64,000 nucleotides of DNA from Hypericum androsaemum. Its lineage: Eukaryota; Streptophyta; Magnoliopsida; Malpighiales; Hypericaceae. The stretch is from the NCBI GenBank assembly GCA_963995505.1, contig OZ023184.1, forward strand, positions 2,790,001 to 2,854,000, given 5' to 3'. Made by a program: the position numbers and the translations under genes. Of the stretch, positions 44,181 to 56,659 are shown piece after piece. The notes below the pieces were generated by a model that worked only from the letters and a program-made list of their open reading frames with translations, was not told where the DNA came from and did not search any database. Each line of letters opens with the position of its first letter. Within the stretch, counting starts at the first letter, position 1.

Positions 44181-45800
44181 TTGGAAAGAACAAAAAAAGA
44201 AAAGGAAGAGATGAAGAGGGGGAAGAAGACGGGGAAAAAGAAAAATAAAAAAAAGAAATAGGAAAAAACAATATAATAATAAAAAAATTTGGATAGAAAA
44301 ATAATAAAAGATGGGTGGCTAGAAATTTTGTGTACTTATGTAATTAATTTATATTTTATAGACGGTAAAAGTTCATTTTAGTATTCTATAGTTTTACATT
44401 TTTAAATTTAATATTATGTAGTTTGATATTTTCTATTTCGGTGATTGATTTCTTAAATTAACAATTTTGGTGACTTTTTTTTACAGAGTTAGTTTAACTT
44501 TCATGTTAGCGTCATATCATAATTCTCTCTATTAGGTTGCGTTGATGTGACAAACTAAAAATTAAATTTCAACCATAATTTTAAAAAATCTCTTAACCCC
44601 TTTCAATATGAGTTATTTTGGTTTCAATTTGGGATTTTAGTGCTGCAAAATTTTGGATTTGAAAGTTTTTTAGATTTTGGTTTGTTTTTAGTTTGCCACG
44701 TCAATACCACCTAGGATAGAAATATGACGCGCTGTTTATGTGGAAATATCATGTGGGACAACTTAGCCCTGGTTAAAAAATTATCACCAAAAGTCTGAAC
44801 GATTATAAAAAAATATTATGTACAAAGAAGTTCTTATGACGTCTAAGGTAAATAAAAAAAGAAAATAATATAATTAAACATGTAAGACAGTATCTTATTT
44901 AAGTACAGTTTAAAAAATAAATAAATGATCCTATTTTGTAGGTTTTGAAACAAACGGCACTCGCATCGCGCGTGCATATTTACTAGTAAGAATAATAAAA
45001 AGTGAATTAATGGGTCGGAGAAATTATGAAATAGTTGCGGAAGGAGTGGTGCATCCTGGCAATTATTTCATTTTCTGGTACGAAATTCAGACAATATAAT
45101 GTGCATAAATATAAATAAATAAATAAATATATATATATATCCCGAATATGTTATGAAAGAGTTGAAATGTTTAAATAATTTGATTACATTATTATATCAA
45201 TAAGATGCAAATCATTTTTTGGCAAATATCTTGAAAGAATTCTAGAATAAACGAGTTTGGCCTAGATAAATTTTAGGATGGGTGATATCGTGAGAAGTTT
45301 CTCTAGGTGTGTGCGAGTGATCGCTGGTGTGAGAGTCACGAACAATGAGAAACTTGAGACAAACATTTGAGATGAAAGAATACATGGACAAAACGACCTC
45401 ACATCTAAAACAAGAAATCATGAGATTGTATCAATAAAGTACGACGATGACGTCATGTTTTCAAGGAGAAGTGAATATAATACTTGTATTTGCTAAGAAA
45501 AACTTGATATATTAAAAAAGACATAACTAATTTGATTATACTATCCACTGGTATTAGTCTTAAATCCTAGCCGCGTAATAAAGAGGTAGAGTTTTCCCTC
45601 GGTTCCCCTAAAATTTTATATATTTTTTGGCAAGTAAAATAGTATAGTTACCCAAAACATACACCTGACAGCGATTGCTCGATTAATCGAACAAGAGAGA
45701 TGCAACCAAGATTTTGTGCTATAATTATATTCGCCTAATAAAATTGGACTGAATTCTTGTTACATATTCATGTAACTATTCGTACTACTTTTTTTTATAG
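44181..45800. other. AT-rich intergenic DNA
   Basis: Purine-rich 44190-44280, then AT-rich. Near 44364, GGTAAAAGTTCATTTTAGTATTC looks like a decayed left end of the GGAAAAGT foldback family, but I could not find its partner. No gene is seen. Confidence 0.35.
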
Positions 45801-45837
45801 GCAAAATACACGCTGACGTTTCTCGTGTTTGATTTTA

Positions 45838-46132
45838 GGGTAAATTGTCCTCAGGTCCCTGGTCTATAGAAAAATTACCTCAGGATCCCTACTTTATTAA
45901 AAATTATTTAACCGTCCCTACTTTATGTAAAAATGTTGGTCTCAGGTCCCTAAGGCCGGAATCGGAGAAAATCTTTTAGGTGCCTCTTAGCCGGAGAAAA
46001 TCTCCGATTCCGGCCTTAGGGACCTGAGACCAATATTTTTGCATAAAGCAGGGACAGCTAAATAATTTTTAATAAAATAGGGACCCTAGAGATGATTTTT
46101 CAATAGACCAAGGACTTGAGGGCAATTTATCA
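45838..46132. mobile_element. Small foldback (Mutator-like) insertion
   Basis: 295 bp, nearly all inverted repeat: GGGTAAATTGTCCTCAGGTCCCTGG mirrored as GATAAATTGCCCTCAAGTCC, with the two halves meeting at CGGAGAAAATC. Flanks TTGATTTTA (45829-45837) and TTAATTTTA (46133-46141) form a 9-bp TSD with one mismatch. Confidence 0.85.
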
Positions 46133-46161
46133 TTAATTTTATTATACTTTCAAGTCCTTAA

Positions 46162-47010
46162 CAGCTTGTTTGGAAATAAATTCTACAAGAAAAGAATTTC
46201 ATTCCCAATTCTTAATGGAATTGGAATGGAATCACTTTCTTTTTTTCGTGTTTGGAACCAAAATTTAAACTTAAGAATTCATTTGATCTTTTTACAATAA
46301 CACCCTTACAACTTAGACAAAAAGATACGCGACTACACTTAAATTTCTCATGAGGCCACCAAAGATGGGTGATTCTGTCCACGAAATATCAATTCATCTC
46401 ATAGAAAGTAATGAAGGTCTGACCTTTGCAGTCATCTACTTCCAATGGATGCTATATTCCAAAGAGAGCATAAGAAATAAACACGCAGATCTCAGCAATA
46501 TATAAAATAGAATAATCAAAACAAAAAAGAGACAAAACTGCACAAGCACAAGCTCTAGACTTCATCTTTCTCCTAATCAAAATACTCAAAATCAAAGTAG
46601 CACAACAAGAAGCAAAACCCAGATCAAAATAACACATACACCCAAAGTTACTACTATTGAGATTAGGGTTTGTACTCCCTAAATTTAGCAAGAAGTATAG
46701 CTTTGACGCTCGGCTGCAAGCTCCTTGTCTCCAGACCCATTTTCTTAATCTGGGCGAGGAAGAGTGGAGGACAACGTCGAGGAAGAAGAGCAAAAAATAT
46801 TAGGGTAATTTGGGAGTATTATGGGTATTTCAGCACAATTTCATTTTTAGTCACCAGAAATCCGACCATTTTCTAAGAGATTTCAATTCATGAGTTTTGG
46901 ACAGGAATTGAATCACTTTCTTGAATAAAATTGGTTCCAAACACACTTCAATTTTTAAAACGCAGGAAAGTGATTCAATTCCTCACTTTTTTAAGATTCC
47001 AAACAGGTTG
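46162..47010. mobile_element. PIF/Harbinger-like insertion
   Basis: 849 bp with termini CAGCTTGTTTGGAA and (inverted) CAACCTGTTTGGAA. It is flanked by TAA on both sides (46159-46161 and 47011-47013), the 3-bp TWA-type TSD of PIF/Harbinger. Subterminal GGAATTGAATCACTTTC recurs inverted. ORFs inside have no transposase motif. Confidence 0.75.
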
Positions 47011-48206
47011 TAAATGAGTCTTTCTTTTTTTTGTCATTGAAATGACAAAAATATCCCTTGAACAAAAAATAAAAAAAGCAGATGTCACCTCTTCTTCTAC
47101 CTCAGACCAAGATTGAACAGAAAAAGCCTGACCTGAAAAAAAAAACTCAGACCAAGCAGCACATCTTCTTCCCTTAAATGGCACGATACATCGTTCATCT
47201 TCTCCTCCTCCTTCAAGAACAAGCAAAAGCCTACTGTATTCCTCCTTCATTCACTTTCGAATTCGTTAATTTGGGATTAATTTTCCATGAAAATTCCCAA
47301 ATTGGATGAACCCTAATTGAGAGGTTTCTCCCCAATTACACTCCAGAAAATGAAATCAAGGTCAACGCCCCCAACCCTGGACCTCTCCTTCAACCTCGCC
47401 CTGTTCACGGTGGACTAGACTCGCTGGCGGTGTCCGTGGAGCTGGACGGCCTCGAGGCAGGCCCGGACTTCTCCGCCTCCCTCTGCAACAACAAGCTCAT
47501 CGGGGACGTGGACGGGCAAAGCGAGCAAGGACCAGGGGAACTGGACGACGCCGTTCGAGTGCCTCATCGATGGCATCTCCGTCGTCGTCTTGCAGCCATC
47601 AATCGAAGCCCTAATTCCCAGAATCCCCAATTCAGATTCATGATCGAAGCCCTTAGAACTCGCCGTGCAAAATTGAATCGGTTCGAGTGGAGGCCAGAGC
47701 CTCGGCGAAGTCCCCAACTGACTGATGTGACTCGTTTGGACTGTGGAGGTCGAGCGCTGGAGTCGCTCGACAGAGCCAGCGACGACCAAGGAGCGAGGAT
47801 GGTGATGTCAGGCCCGAAGAGTAAGGAGAGGAAGTTGGTTGTGCTGGGTTTCATGATTTTGATTTCTTATTTTTTTATGCGATGGTTTTTGAGTTTGATT
47901 TTGATCTTGGGTTGTTCTTGATCTGGGTTTAATTGGAAGAAGACAGTTGAATCGATGAAGTTTGTTTAATTGAAAGGAGACGGTTGGTTAGATCGATGAA
48001 GAAAGGAAGAAGAAGCTTTTGTCACCGGCTAGGAGGAGGAAGATGATGATGTCACCTATTTTTAAAGGGTATTTTGGTCATTTTATTGAAAAAAAATGAA
48101 AAAACAGAGATGTTAACGTGCGCCAGGCATTCGAAAGTATAATAAAATCAAACACGAGAGACGTCGACGTGTATTTTGCAAACAAGAGGGACTTTTGAGT
48201 ATATTT

Positions 48207-48818
48207 CAATGTTTTAAAAATCGTTGTCCGACTAGCAGTCTGACCGGTCGGATCGCTACTTGGAACTAAATCTGGGTCGAGTTTTACCTAAAACCTAGCC
48301 AGCGGTTCGACTGATTAAAATTTGGTCAGACCACCCGGTCCGGTACTTTCGGGTGACCCAGTTCACCCGGATCAGAAAAATTAATGTTTATTTTTTTATT
48401 TGATCGGATTTAATTTAGAAATAAAACACTTATTTCCAAGCTCGGAGCGTGTACATCACTTTTTGATCATAACAAACTTATTTTTTTAACAATTCTCGAT
48501 AATATATTAACTATATCAAACGAATTGGACTAATATGTCAAACAAAAAATATGTATAATCATATTCTTTTACTTTTATACTTGTTAAATATACTTTTATA
48601 CTTGTATAATCATATTGGACTAACGAAGGTGCTAAATATTTGAACTTATTTAATATTTTATTATTTTTTATGCTAAATTAAATTTATTAAACTATATTTT
48701 ATAATGTTAATATAAAAATATAAGCACCGGTCTGACCGGTGGCTTGACCGGTCGGACTGGATGAACCAGAAATTTTAAAGATTCTGGGTCGCCTTCCAAG
48801 TCGGTTTTAAAAATATTG
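48207..48818. mobile_element. hAT-like MITE with perfect 8-bp TSD
   Basis: 612 bp with ends CAATGTTTTAAAAATCG and (inverted) CAATATTTTTAAAACCG, flanked by GTATATTT on both sides (48199-48206 and 48819-48826). Subterminal CTGACCGGTCGGA-type repeats occur at both ends. The centre is AT-rich with no coding capacity. Confidence 0.92.
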
Positions 48819-48860
48819 GTATATTTAAACAAATTCGAAGGATTTGAGAGTAATTTTTAC

Positions 48861-49802
48861 TAAAATTAATCTAAAATTCGAAATTAAAAAATAAAATAAA
48901 ATTCACTCGACTCTAAAGTGTAACCAACTCTTCGTTGTTTGTACCTTTGTAAACCTAATCTATGATTTATTAGATTTGACGGTACCTAAAATATAGTGGA
49001 TTTATAACGAGATAAATTTGATTTGAGCCCCAAAAATTTATGGTGCTTAATTATCCGCTCATCTAATCACATATCTACTACTAGAGAGACCCACTAGCTA
49101 ATAACTCTACGTTTCACCTATATAATCAGACAGGGGACAGGATCTCAAAAAGGTTGTCCCTAATTGGCCACAGGTAATTATAGATCTCCTGCCTCAAAAG
49201 TGGATGTCAAGATGATTAAGACTAAGATGCCATCTATAACTTCAAAACGATTTCGAGATATTGGGATTAATAGATTTTGTCACAATTAAAAAGTCTCATC
49301 TATTTTAATATTAGATTTTGTCGCACCAGATATTCCGATACGTAATAGTATAAATCAAACAACCTATAACATAAAAAATATGAGTGATTGTTCTACTTAA
49401 AACATGGGTTTTGAATTTAAGTCCTAAAAACACAATTGTATTGAAATTTCGTATGAAAATTTAATTCTCAGTTCAATCTCACACATCAATTAGTCAATAT
49501 TCAAAAACTGAAACAGTACCACGTACTACTTAATTAAAGTCAAAGACGAGGTTAACATAAAGCGGGATTGTCTTAATTATAGTGTCTCGCTCATCAATGT
49601 AGGCGGGACCCTAATTGCCCAAAAAATAGCTGAAATGATTTGAAATCCTTGAGGTGGGTAAGTTACTTTGTTAATGTTTCAACCAAAAAAAAGTTACTTT
49701 GTCAATGTCTCACTGGACATATTGGTTGTCCGCGTGCTAGAGCCACTTGGCTAGCTTGTTCGTTTAACTGTCGATTTAATGTATGTGATTTGTGATTTTT
49801 CA
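48861..49802. other. AT-rich intergenic DNA
   Basis: No gene or structured repeat is recognised. Confidence 0.4.
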
Positions 49803-50540
49803 GGTTTTGAAGACTGGCTCTCTATGGTTTTTAACCGTCTTTCTAGTCGCCATGACTTGCATATTGTCGCTCACTTTATGTACTTTTGTTGGGCAATTTA
49901 GAATGCTAGAAACAATCTCTTATTTGAAGGCATTCTAATTGTTCCAAAGGACACTGCCAGGCGGGCTTTTAACAATTGCCATGAATTTTTGCAGGTAAAC
50001 AAAACTGAGCCTGTCTGCCCTACGAACACCCGTTCATGGGTGGTCCCGAAGAGGGACACCGTGAAGCTCAGTTGCAATGCCTCGCGGATAGATCCCTTTT
50101 CCGAAGCGAGTGTTGCGGTCATCGCACAAGATTTTCAAGGCCTTATTATTAAAGGTCAAACCCACCTTTTGAAGGCGTCTTCTCCTTTGGAGGCGGAACT
50201 TGCTGCTATCTCCCATGCCATCTCTCTTGTGGCGTCAGATTTCTGTGACGTTCCTTCCATCATTGAGACGAATTGCTGTGTTGCTTTTGTCTTCATCAAC
50301 GACTCTTCGGCCACCATCGATTGGGACTTAAAATATTTTGTAATAGATATTAGGCTAGCTCTAACTCTTTTACCTCATTATTCTCTTCTCAATATTGCTA
50401 AGTCTCAAAACTTTGTCACGGATTGGTTATGTCGCCAAACCCGTCTTAACCTTCTTGCTTCTAATTAGGGTGTGAACCACTCTATTAAACTTGATATACT
50501 ACTATTCTCGGATTTCCCATCTAATAGATTTGCTTTGTTC
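49803..50540 (+). pseudogene. 5'-truncated LINE remnant with RNase H-like domain
   Basis: One frame from 49803 reads FEDWLSMVFNRLSS, a WAI*NARNNLLFEG motif (the usual Trp codon is a TAG near 49899), and then an RNase H-like (RVT_3) domain with SSPLEAELAAISHAI and IIETNCCVAF. It ends at 50466-50468. An A-rich tract at about 50540 probably marks the LINE 3' end. The first catalytic Asp region is degraded and the RT is absent. It is a dead fragment of a plant L1-type element. Confidence 0.75.
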
Positions 50541-50780
50541 CTTAAAAAAAACACATGGAGGAGAGGAGCAGAAGTCTAAGGTTCATGTGCTATTAAATTA
50601 TTGGAGTGCATGTAGCTTCTTTGTGTCAAATTCTAGGTGGGAAAAAAAGATGGCGGTGATAGGTTGCGTCCACTTGAAATTTACACCTCGGGGGGGTCCC
50701 ATGCATGTCCGTCCACTCACTTAGGAATCAAACTCGTTTAATTTATTTCCTCAAAAAAGAAATCTTGTTTAATTTATTTA

Positions 50781-52141
50781 GGAAAAATTACACTCAGGTC
50801 CCTGTAGTTTGGCATCCCTCTTTCTGGGGTCCCTTCATTTCCGAAATCATTCCTGACGTCCCCGAAGTTTGATTTTATCAACTCTCGGGTCCCTGACAGC
50901 TCTTTTTTTCATTTTTGATCATGAAAATGACCAAAATACCCTTTAACAAAAAATAAAAAATAACCCTCTTCAACCTTTGGCCAAAAACACCAACAACCAA
51001 AAACTAACCCAAAAATAAGATCAAACTAACCAAAATCAAGAACACGACCAAGAACATCAAGAACAAAAAAAGAAAAAGAATATTCTAATTAACACCAACC
51101 CAACCCAGCATACAACATCAATAAAACAACACCAATAATATTTTCTTCCAACATTAAATCTGTCTTTTTTGTCGACCTATCCATAAAAATTAACGGCCTG
51201 TATGACGAGGGCTTGAAAGCCACACCGACGATGGAGACGACGCTAGGACAACGGTAGATCGAGGACGATGGAGACAACGAGGGTCTGGAAGCTGCACCAA
51301 CGATGGAAGTCTAACCCTGAACCCGAAGCAGGCGCAAAACCTAAGCCCAGAAGCCGCCGCCTTAATCCTGAAGATCCCCGCGACGGCGACGAGACCATAT
51401 TTCCCAGATGGAGGCCGCGGCGGGGCCGTAGAAGTGAAGCGGAGGCTCCTGGAGTAGACGATCGAGATGATACGGTAGCAGAATCTCGGCCTTTGGGAGG
51501 AGAAAGGGAACGTGTTCAATTGAGTGGGTGTTTGTTCACAGATGTAATTAGAGATTGGGAGTGGAGCTCGATGAGTACTTTCATCTCCAGCTCTAACTCC
51601 TTCCTCAGGTTCCTGTACGGAACCCGCCCCGTCGTCGCCTCCATCGTCGTCTCTCCACCAGCAGATTCAGGATCTCGTTGTCGATGGACTTCTCATCTAA
51701 ACGACGTCGTACAGGTGGAGGAAAGTGGAGAGATCGGTTCGTTTGAAATGGTCTATTATTTTGATCTGAATTAGATCTAAATTTTGGGTTAGTTTCGATC
51801 TGAAATGGTCTATTATTTTGATCTGAAATGGTCTATTGTTTCGATCTAAATTTTTTTTCTTAATGTTCTTGTTTGTGTTCTTGATTTTGGTTAGTTTGAT
51901 CTTGTTTTTGTGTTAGTTTTTGATTTTTGGTGTTTTTTTTAAAGGTTGGAGAAAGTGAATTTTTTAATTTTTTATTTAAGGGTATTTTGGTCATTTCAAT
52001 GACAAAAAAAATAAAAAAAGAGCCGTCAGGGACCCGAGAGTCTCTAAAACCAAACTTCGGGGACGTCAGGAACGATTTCGGAAATGCAGGAACCCTAGAG
52101 GGAGGGACGCCAAACTACAAAGATCTGAACATAATTTTTCC
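50781..52141. mobile_element. Mutator-like element with captured coding-like interior, perfect 9-bp TSD
   Basis: 1361 bp from GGAAAAATTACACTCAGGTCCC to its inverse, flanked by ATTTATTTA on both sides (50772-50780, 52142-52150). Arms (about 200 bp) contain CTCGGGTCCCTGACAG and a GGTCATTTCAATGAC-type block. The GC-rich interior at 51190-51780 contrasts with the AT-rich arms and has long open frames. On the minus strand it reads through RVPYRNLRKELELEMKVLIE with acceptable coding character. I do not recognise the source gene. Confidence 0.9.
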
Positions 52142-53539
52142 ATTTATTTATTGAGGTTTTGTGTGAACATAAAAATATCATTAAAGAATTACCCCATAAA
52201 GAGGCAGAAAGTATTCTACTCTAAATTTAGAACTTAAACAAAAAAAAACTTGCACCTAATGTAAAAAACAAGTTTCATATCTCTGTTAAAAAGTATATAT
52301 AAGCTTCGCGCACAAGTTCCAATATATCAGATAGTTTTCGGATTTATGGCGCGTTTGATTCGGGTTCGGGAATTGTTACGGGAGTGGTGGAAAACTAAAA
52401 AGGAACTGATAATGGATGGAAATTGAAAAAAGGGAATTGAAAAACAAGGAATAATGGATTACGTTTTTTTTGTTTATACACTCCTATTTGAATATTCACT
52501 TAGCCAACTAAAAGTTCGAGTCAAATAATACTTATGAAAGATGACAAATCTCTTTCAAAAAATTATTCGAGATTAATTTTGCTCCGTGATTGTAAAGAAC
52601 TTTTTCTTTGAATTGACTGTTTATAATAGGGAAATCTATAAAAGATTTGGCACCAAAACTAAAAGGTAAATGGCATCTCTCAGCTGGTTTTAAGACACGA
52701 AAATAGAATTGACAACCTACGTATGGTTTCCATTTTGCCGGTAAACAGCTCAGAGCAACAAGAATCAGATTTTGGTTGGAATGGTATCCTCAACTTTGTG
52801 TCCCATCCACGCTTTATTTGAACTATTAGACTGATGAATGTTCGAGTTAAATTGGTAAAAAAAATATTATGCAACTTAAATATCAGACATTTTTGATTAA
52901 AGTAGAATAATTCAAAATTAATAGATCTACTGTTTGCTGGTGAAATCACAAATAGATGCATACTCAAGTATTTCGTCATAAAATAACAATTTACTTTTGT
53001 AGACGTCATTGTTCGTATCAACCTCCATCCTTGCTATGGCGAATAGTTTACCAAATGCACGTTCTTTTCACGGTGATTTCTTTATAATCTTGAAAATTAC
53101 ACCCATAACTATAACATATGCAACATTTTTTTAAATTAGTGAAGTTGGTATTTTAACTGCTGAAATACGAAAATTGTTTTCTCGTATTGGGTAAAGACGA
53201 AGCCATATATCTGGGCCAGTTTTAGGACTGAAGCACGAACTCCGGCTACCATGTCAAGTTTAGATTTTGGGCCTTAACTTATAAGATTGGCTAGATGGGC
53301 CAAAGGCCCAAAGAGCAGCCCAGCTTCAGTAGACGATGTCAGAGCCCAATCCTTTATCTAGAGGCATCAAATAATATTGTCCGCTCCCTCCCCTCGAATC
53401 ATAAGTAATTTGAATTTAATTAACTAAGTTTTATATTTAAATTTTATGAAGAAGATAAAAGAGATAATTGCAAGAACCACCCGTAAAAAAGACATGAGTC
53501 ACTTTGAATATCAGGTTAAAAAATTCCGGTATTCTTTAA

Positions 53540-53705
53540 CCAAAGAGAGTTGGTCCAATTGATAAGGGAGTTGAATTCGCTTAAGAAAATTTTGAATTCG
53601 ATTCTAATGAATAAAAAATATCAATAAGAAAGTCATCACTAAATAAGATAGTACAATATCCGACTCTTAAAACCGGAGCTCATAAAAAATGTGTTGTTTT
53701 AGAAG
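53540..53705 (+). repeat. Possible tRNA-derived SINE fragment
   Basis: GAGTTGGTCCAATTGATAAGG resembles a pol III A box and GAATTCGATTC a B box about 45 bases further on, as in plant SINE heads. Both are imperfect and no tail or TSD is defined. Confidence 0.3.
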
Positions 53706-54070
53706 TTGCAGGTTTCTTTTTTTTAATACCTAAAAACAGGTGGATAGGTGCAGGTTTCTTTGTACACACGCGTAACGGAGTTGTTCATTCTTTAGCTCGA
53801 TTTGAACTCAGATAGAAAACAGCAGGTAGAATGGTTGTTGGACCACTCGATTGTGTAGTTAAGCCCAGCTCTAATTTCAGATCAAACAAAAAGATGTTTT
53901 TATCCTCGTATAACTAGTAAGTGACTTAAAAAACACAATTGGGAAATATTGAGTCAATATAAATATTATATATTTGCTTAAAATACATCATAAATATTTA
54001 ATAATGATAATTATATATGAAAGAAAATATAAAATATTATATTTTTATATTATAATAATAATAAGTTAAA

Positions 54071-54172
54071 TTTTTTTAAAAGGTAAAATTTTCACTCATA
54101 ACAGAGTTTGAACCCTAGATAATTTTTTTAAAAAGTAAAATTTTCACTCATAATAGAGTTTGAACCCTAGAC
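54071..54172. repeat. 52-bp tandem duplication
   Basis: Two adjacent units share AAAATTTTCACTCATAA, then AGAGTTTGAACCCTAGA, with few differences. Confidence 0.8.
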
Positions 54173-54855
54173 CTCCTAGATATCTATAACTACAATTCCT
54201 TTGGCAATAATAAGTAAATTAAACTATTACGATATTAATTTAAATATCTTTCGCATTTGAAATTAAATATTGTATAATAAAAATGAAACATTTATGAACT
54301 ATAATATAAAGTTTTTTTGACAAAGTTAATATTTAAAACAACAATTAGTATATTCTCAATTTGCTATATAAAGTTCTACATTTTTTGGGGCCCAAATTTA
54401 AAAATGTATGATTTCGTTCGTCCAGGAAAAGGTCAGATCTTTTTTGTTTGGTAGGTGCAACACCTTTTGACCTTTTTAATACTCCACTGGAAAGGACATT
54501 CCTAGAAAAATCCTTCCTGCAGTAGCTTAGGGACAATTTTTATTTTTGTATCCTAGATAAGCCGGCTAGCCCAATTTTTTTAATGGGAAGACAAGAAAAC
54601 ATGTGGTTAGGAGGTCAATTCATTCATCTTCCAATATCATAATACAAAGTTGATTTGAGTGTTAAACAATTTTGAATTTTAAACATCATAATACAAGTAT
54701 GGTCGGCAGAACTACATGTTTAAATAAAATTTAAACATTGATTTGTGTAAATAATTGAATTTTTCTACAAGTGTAGAAAATTTAATTATCAGATGCATAA
54801 AATTTAGGTAGGAACAGAAGATGAGTTTTTTTTTGAAAAGGAACAGAAGATGAGT

Positions 54856-54985
54856 TCTTAAGATTTTTGGGGTACAAAACATCCATTCACTAAATTTTAA
54901 CAATTTTTTGTCCATGGTCACTAAACTATTTATTTACCCTTTATGGTCACTAATCTATACTAAATTACTCAGGTCATCTAATTAA
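54856..54985. repeat. Fragment related to the terminus of the 3057-4035 foldback element
   Basis: GGGGTACAAAACATCCATTCACTAAA, TTTTTTGTCCATGGTCACTAAAC and TATGGTCACTAATCTATAC echo the terminal words of the element at 3057-4035. Only one end is visible, so it is a truncated or rearranged relative. Confidence 0.6.
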
Positions 54986-56640
54986 CGTTTATTCTCACAA
55001 TAAAGGTTGTTAGGTAGAACATTCATAATAAATAATAACATTAATGATAGGAGAAATAATGACACATCATATAAAAACCAACATTTACAGAACCGAGACG
55101 AGTATCGATACATAGGTCATAGCCGAGACTACACCTTCAAACCTCAATCTCGGCCTACACTAAGCCATTGCGTAAGAAGTCAACGAACTCATGTACTTAT
55201 TATTCTATTTATAGGAGATACCCAATATGTTATACAATATGAGTAAATTTCTAAACTAATAAAAAATTGAGAGAGACCCTAAAGATATATATCGTAGAAA
55301 AAACAAATCTTTAGATGTGCATGTCTGCTTTTGTCACGGAAAAAACTCGCAACACACCCAAATCCGGATGGCCGATGCCTTATACTTCTAGTGATCCGAT
55401 ACAACCCAGGTTATATAATAAATAATTAATTTTTTTCGCATTCATGTACAACCCAACTTAATCCAACTAAATTTTTTTATTTTAGTGATAATTTTGTCCA
55501 CCAAATAAATAATTAATTTCTCTCTCATTTATATACATGTATTATTTATACGAATTTTTATAAAGAATTAAAAATTTGGACGGTATACGAATTGAAAATA
55601 TTAGGCTTAATTTATATAGAGAATAAACAAATATAAAATTTCTTATTTTTATCGAATAATATTGTGCTAAATATCACTAGATAGACTGAAAAAAATATTA
55701 AAATACAACTCGTGACTTTGTACCCAAAAGTCACTACTAGCTTTGGTCTTAGTAAGACTATGAACATCTTTATTATTTCAGGTGTAAGTCATACATTTTT
55801 CATGTCCTATAGTTTATTAAATCTCTTATCTCATTGGGGGACCCCATCGTTACTTGTAATCTGGATGACCTTAAATTTCCACCCTTGTGTCTCCACCAAG
55901 TTGGATTATTTTTATCGGTACGTAGCTTGTTTTATAATCAAGGTTCTCTTCCCGTCAGCAACTTGCTCCTAAATTAGATGGACAATTGTCACTTCCACTT
56001 GGTTCGGCAGTAGAGGAAAAATAAATAAACAAAATGCTATAAGTTCAATGTATGAGATATTTTTAATAAGTAATTTGTAATCGACTTATGTCAACAGTTT
56101 ATGAATATTTTCTAGCAACTTTAGGATGATAAGAGTCTTTTGTGTCAAAACTAGGGTGTTACTTAATCAGTCTCCGGTTTGAGGTAAATATTTATTGAAA
56201 GTGTTTATGACCTTTTAAAAATTCTATCTAGATTGAATCTACATTAGTTTCTCAAAATACACCTCATGCCAGGTAGTATAAACAAAAAAAAGTAAATTTG
56301 AGCCCAATTTTTTTTCTCCAGATATTTACAAAACTAATTCTACCAAATTTGAAGAATGTTTCGTTCTCAAGACTATCCACTGAAATAGTAAACCACTTAA
56401 TATACTAAATCATCTCTACCCCATTCAAGTAGTAAACCACTTTTTGGTTGTTCTGAGACGGGGGATTGTAATCGATGTGGGCTGCTCGTTGTGCACAAAT
56501 GAAGAAGAATCGGGTTTCCACCTCTTTTTTGGTTATTCGGCAGCGGGGCTTTTGTGGGGTAAGGGTGGGATCGGGATTTCCAACGTATGACTCTTATCCA
56601 AGCCTGCACAACCCTATTTGCAATTGAGGATGAAGTTCAA
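54986..56640. other. AT-rich intergenic DNA
   Basis: No supported gene or repeat structure. Confidence 0.4.
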
Positions 56641-56659
56641 AGAGTAATGAGAGTGGCAT

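Larger units (their letters stand above)
45801..48860. mobile_element. Mutator-like element disrupted by three later insertions
   Basis: The left part (AAATACACGCTGACGTTTCTC, GTGTTTGATTTTATTATAC) is mirrored at the right (AAAGTATAATAAAATCAAAC, GACGTCGACGTGTATTTTGC, then TTTTGAGTATATTT). The same ends bound the element at 58943-60080. Subterminal TGTCATTGAAATGACAAAA and its inverse are present. Insertions at 45838-46132, 46162-47010 and 48207-48818 must be removed to read it. A GC-rich interior (47340-47830) looks captured, e.g. SVELDGLEAGPDFSASLCNN, from a gene I do not recognise. The extreme left end is missing. Confidence 0.75.
52151..54855. other. AT-rich intergenic DNA
   Basis: No supported gene. 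Includes a possible SINE head at 53540-53705 and a 52-bp tandem duplication at 54071-54172. Confidence 0.4.

Noticed and set aside
46452..46793. 113-aa minus-strand ORF inside the PIF-like element
   Set aside because: It has no DDE transposase or Myb-like motif and looks like chance openness.
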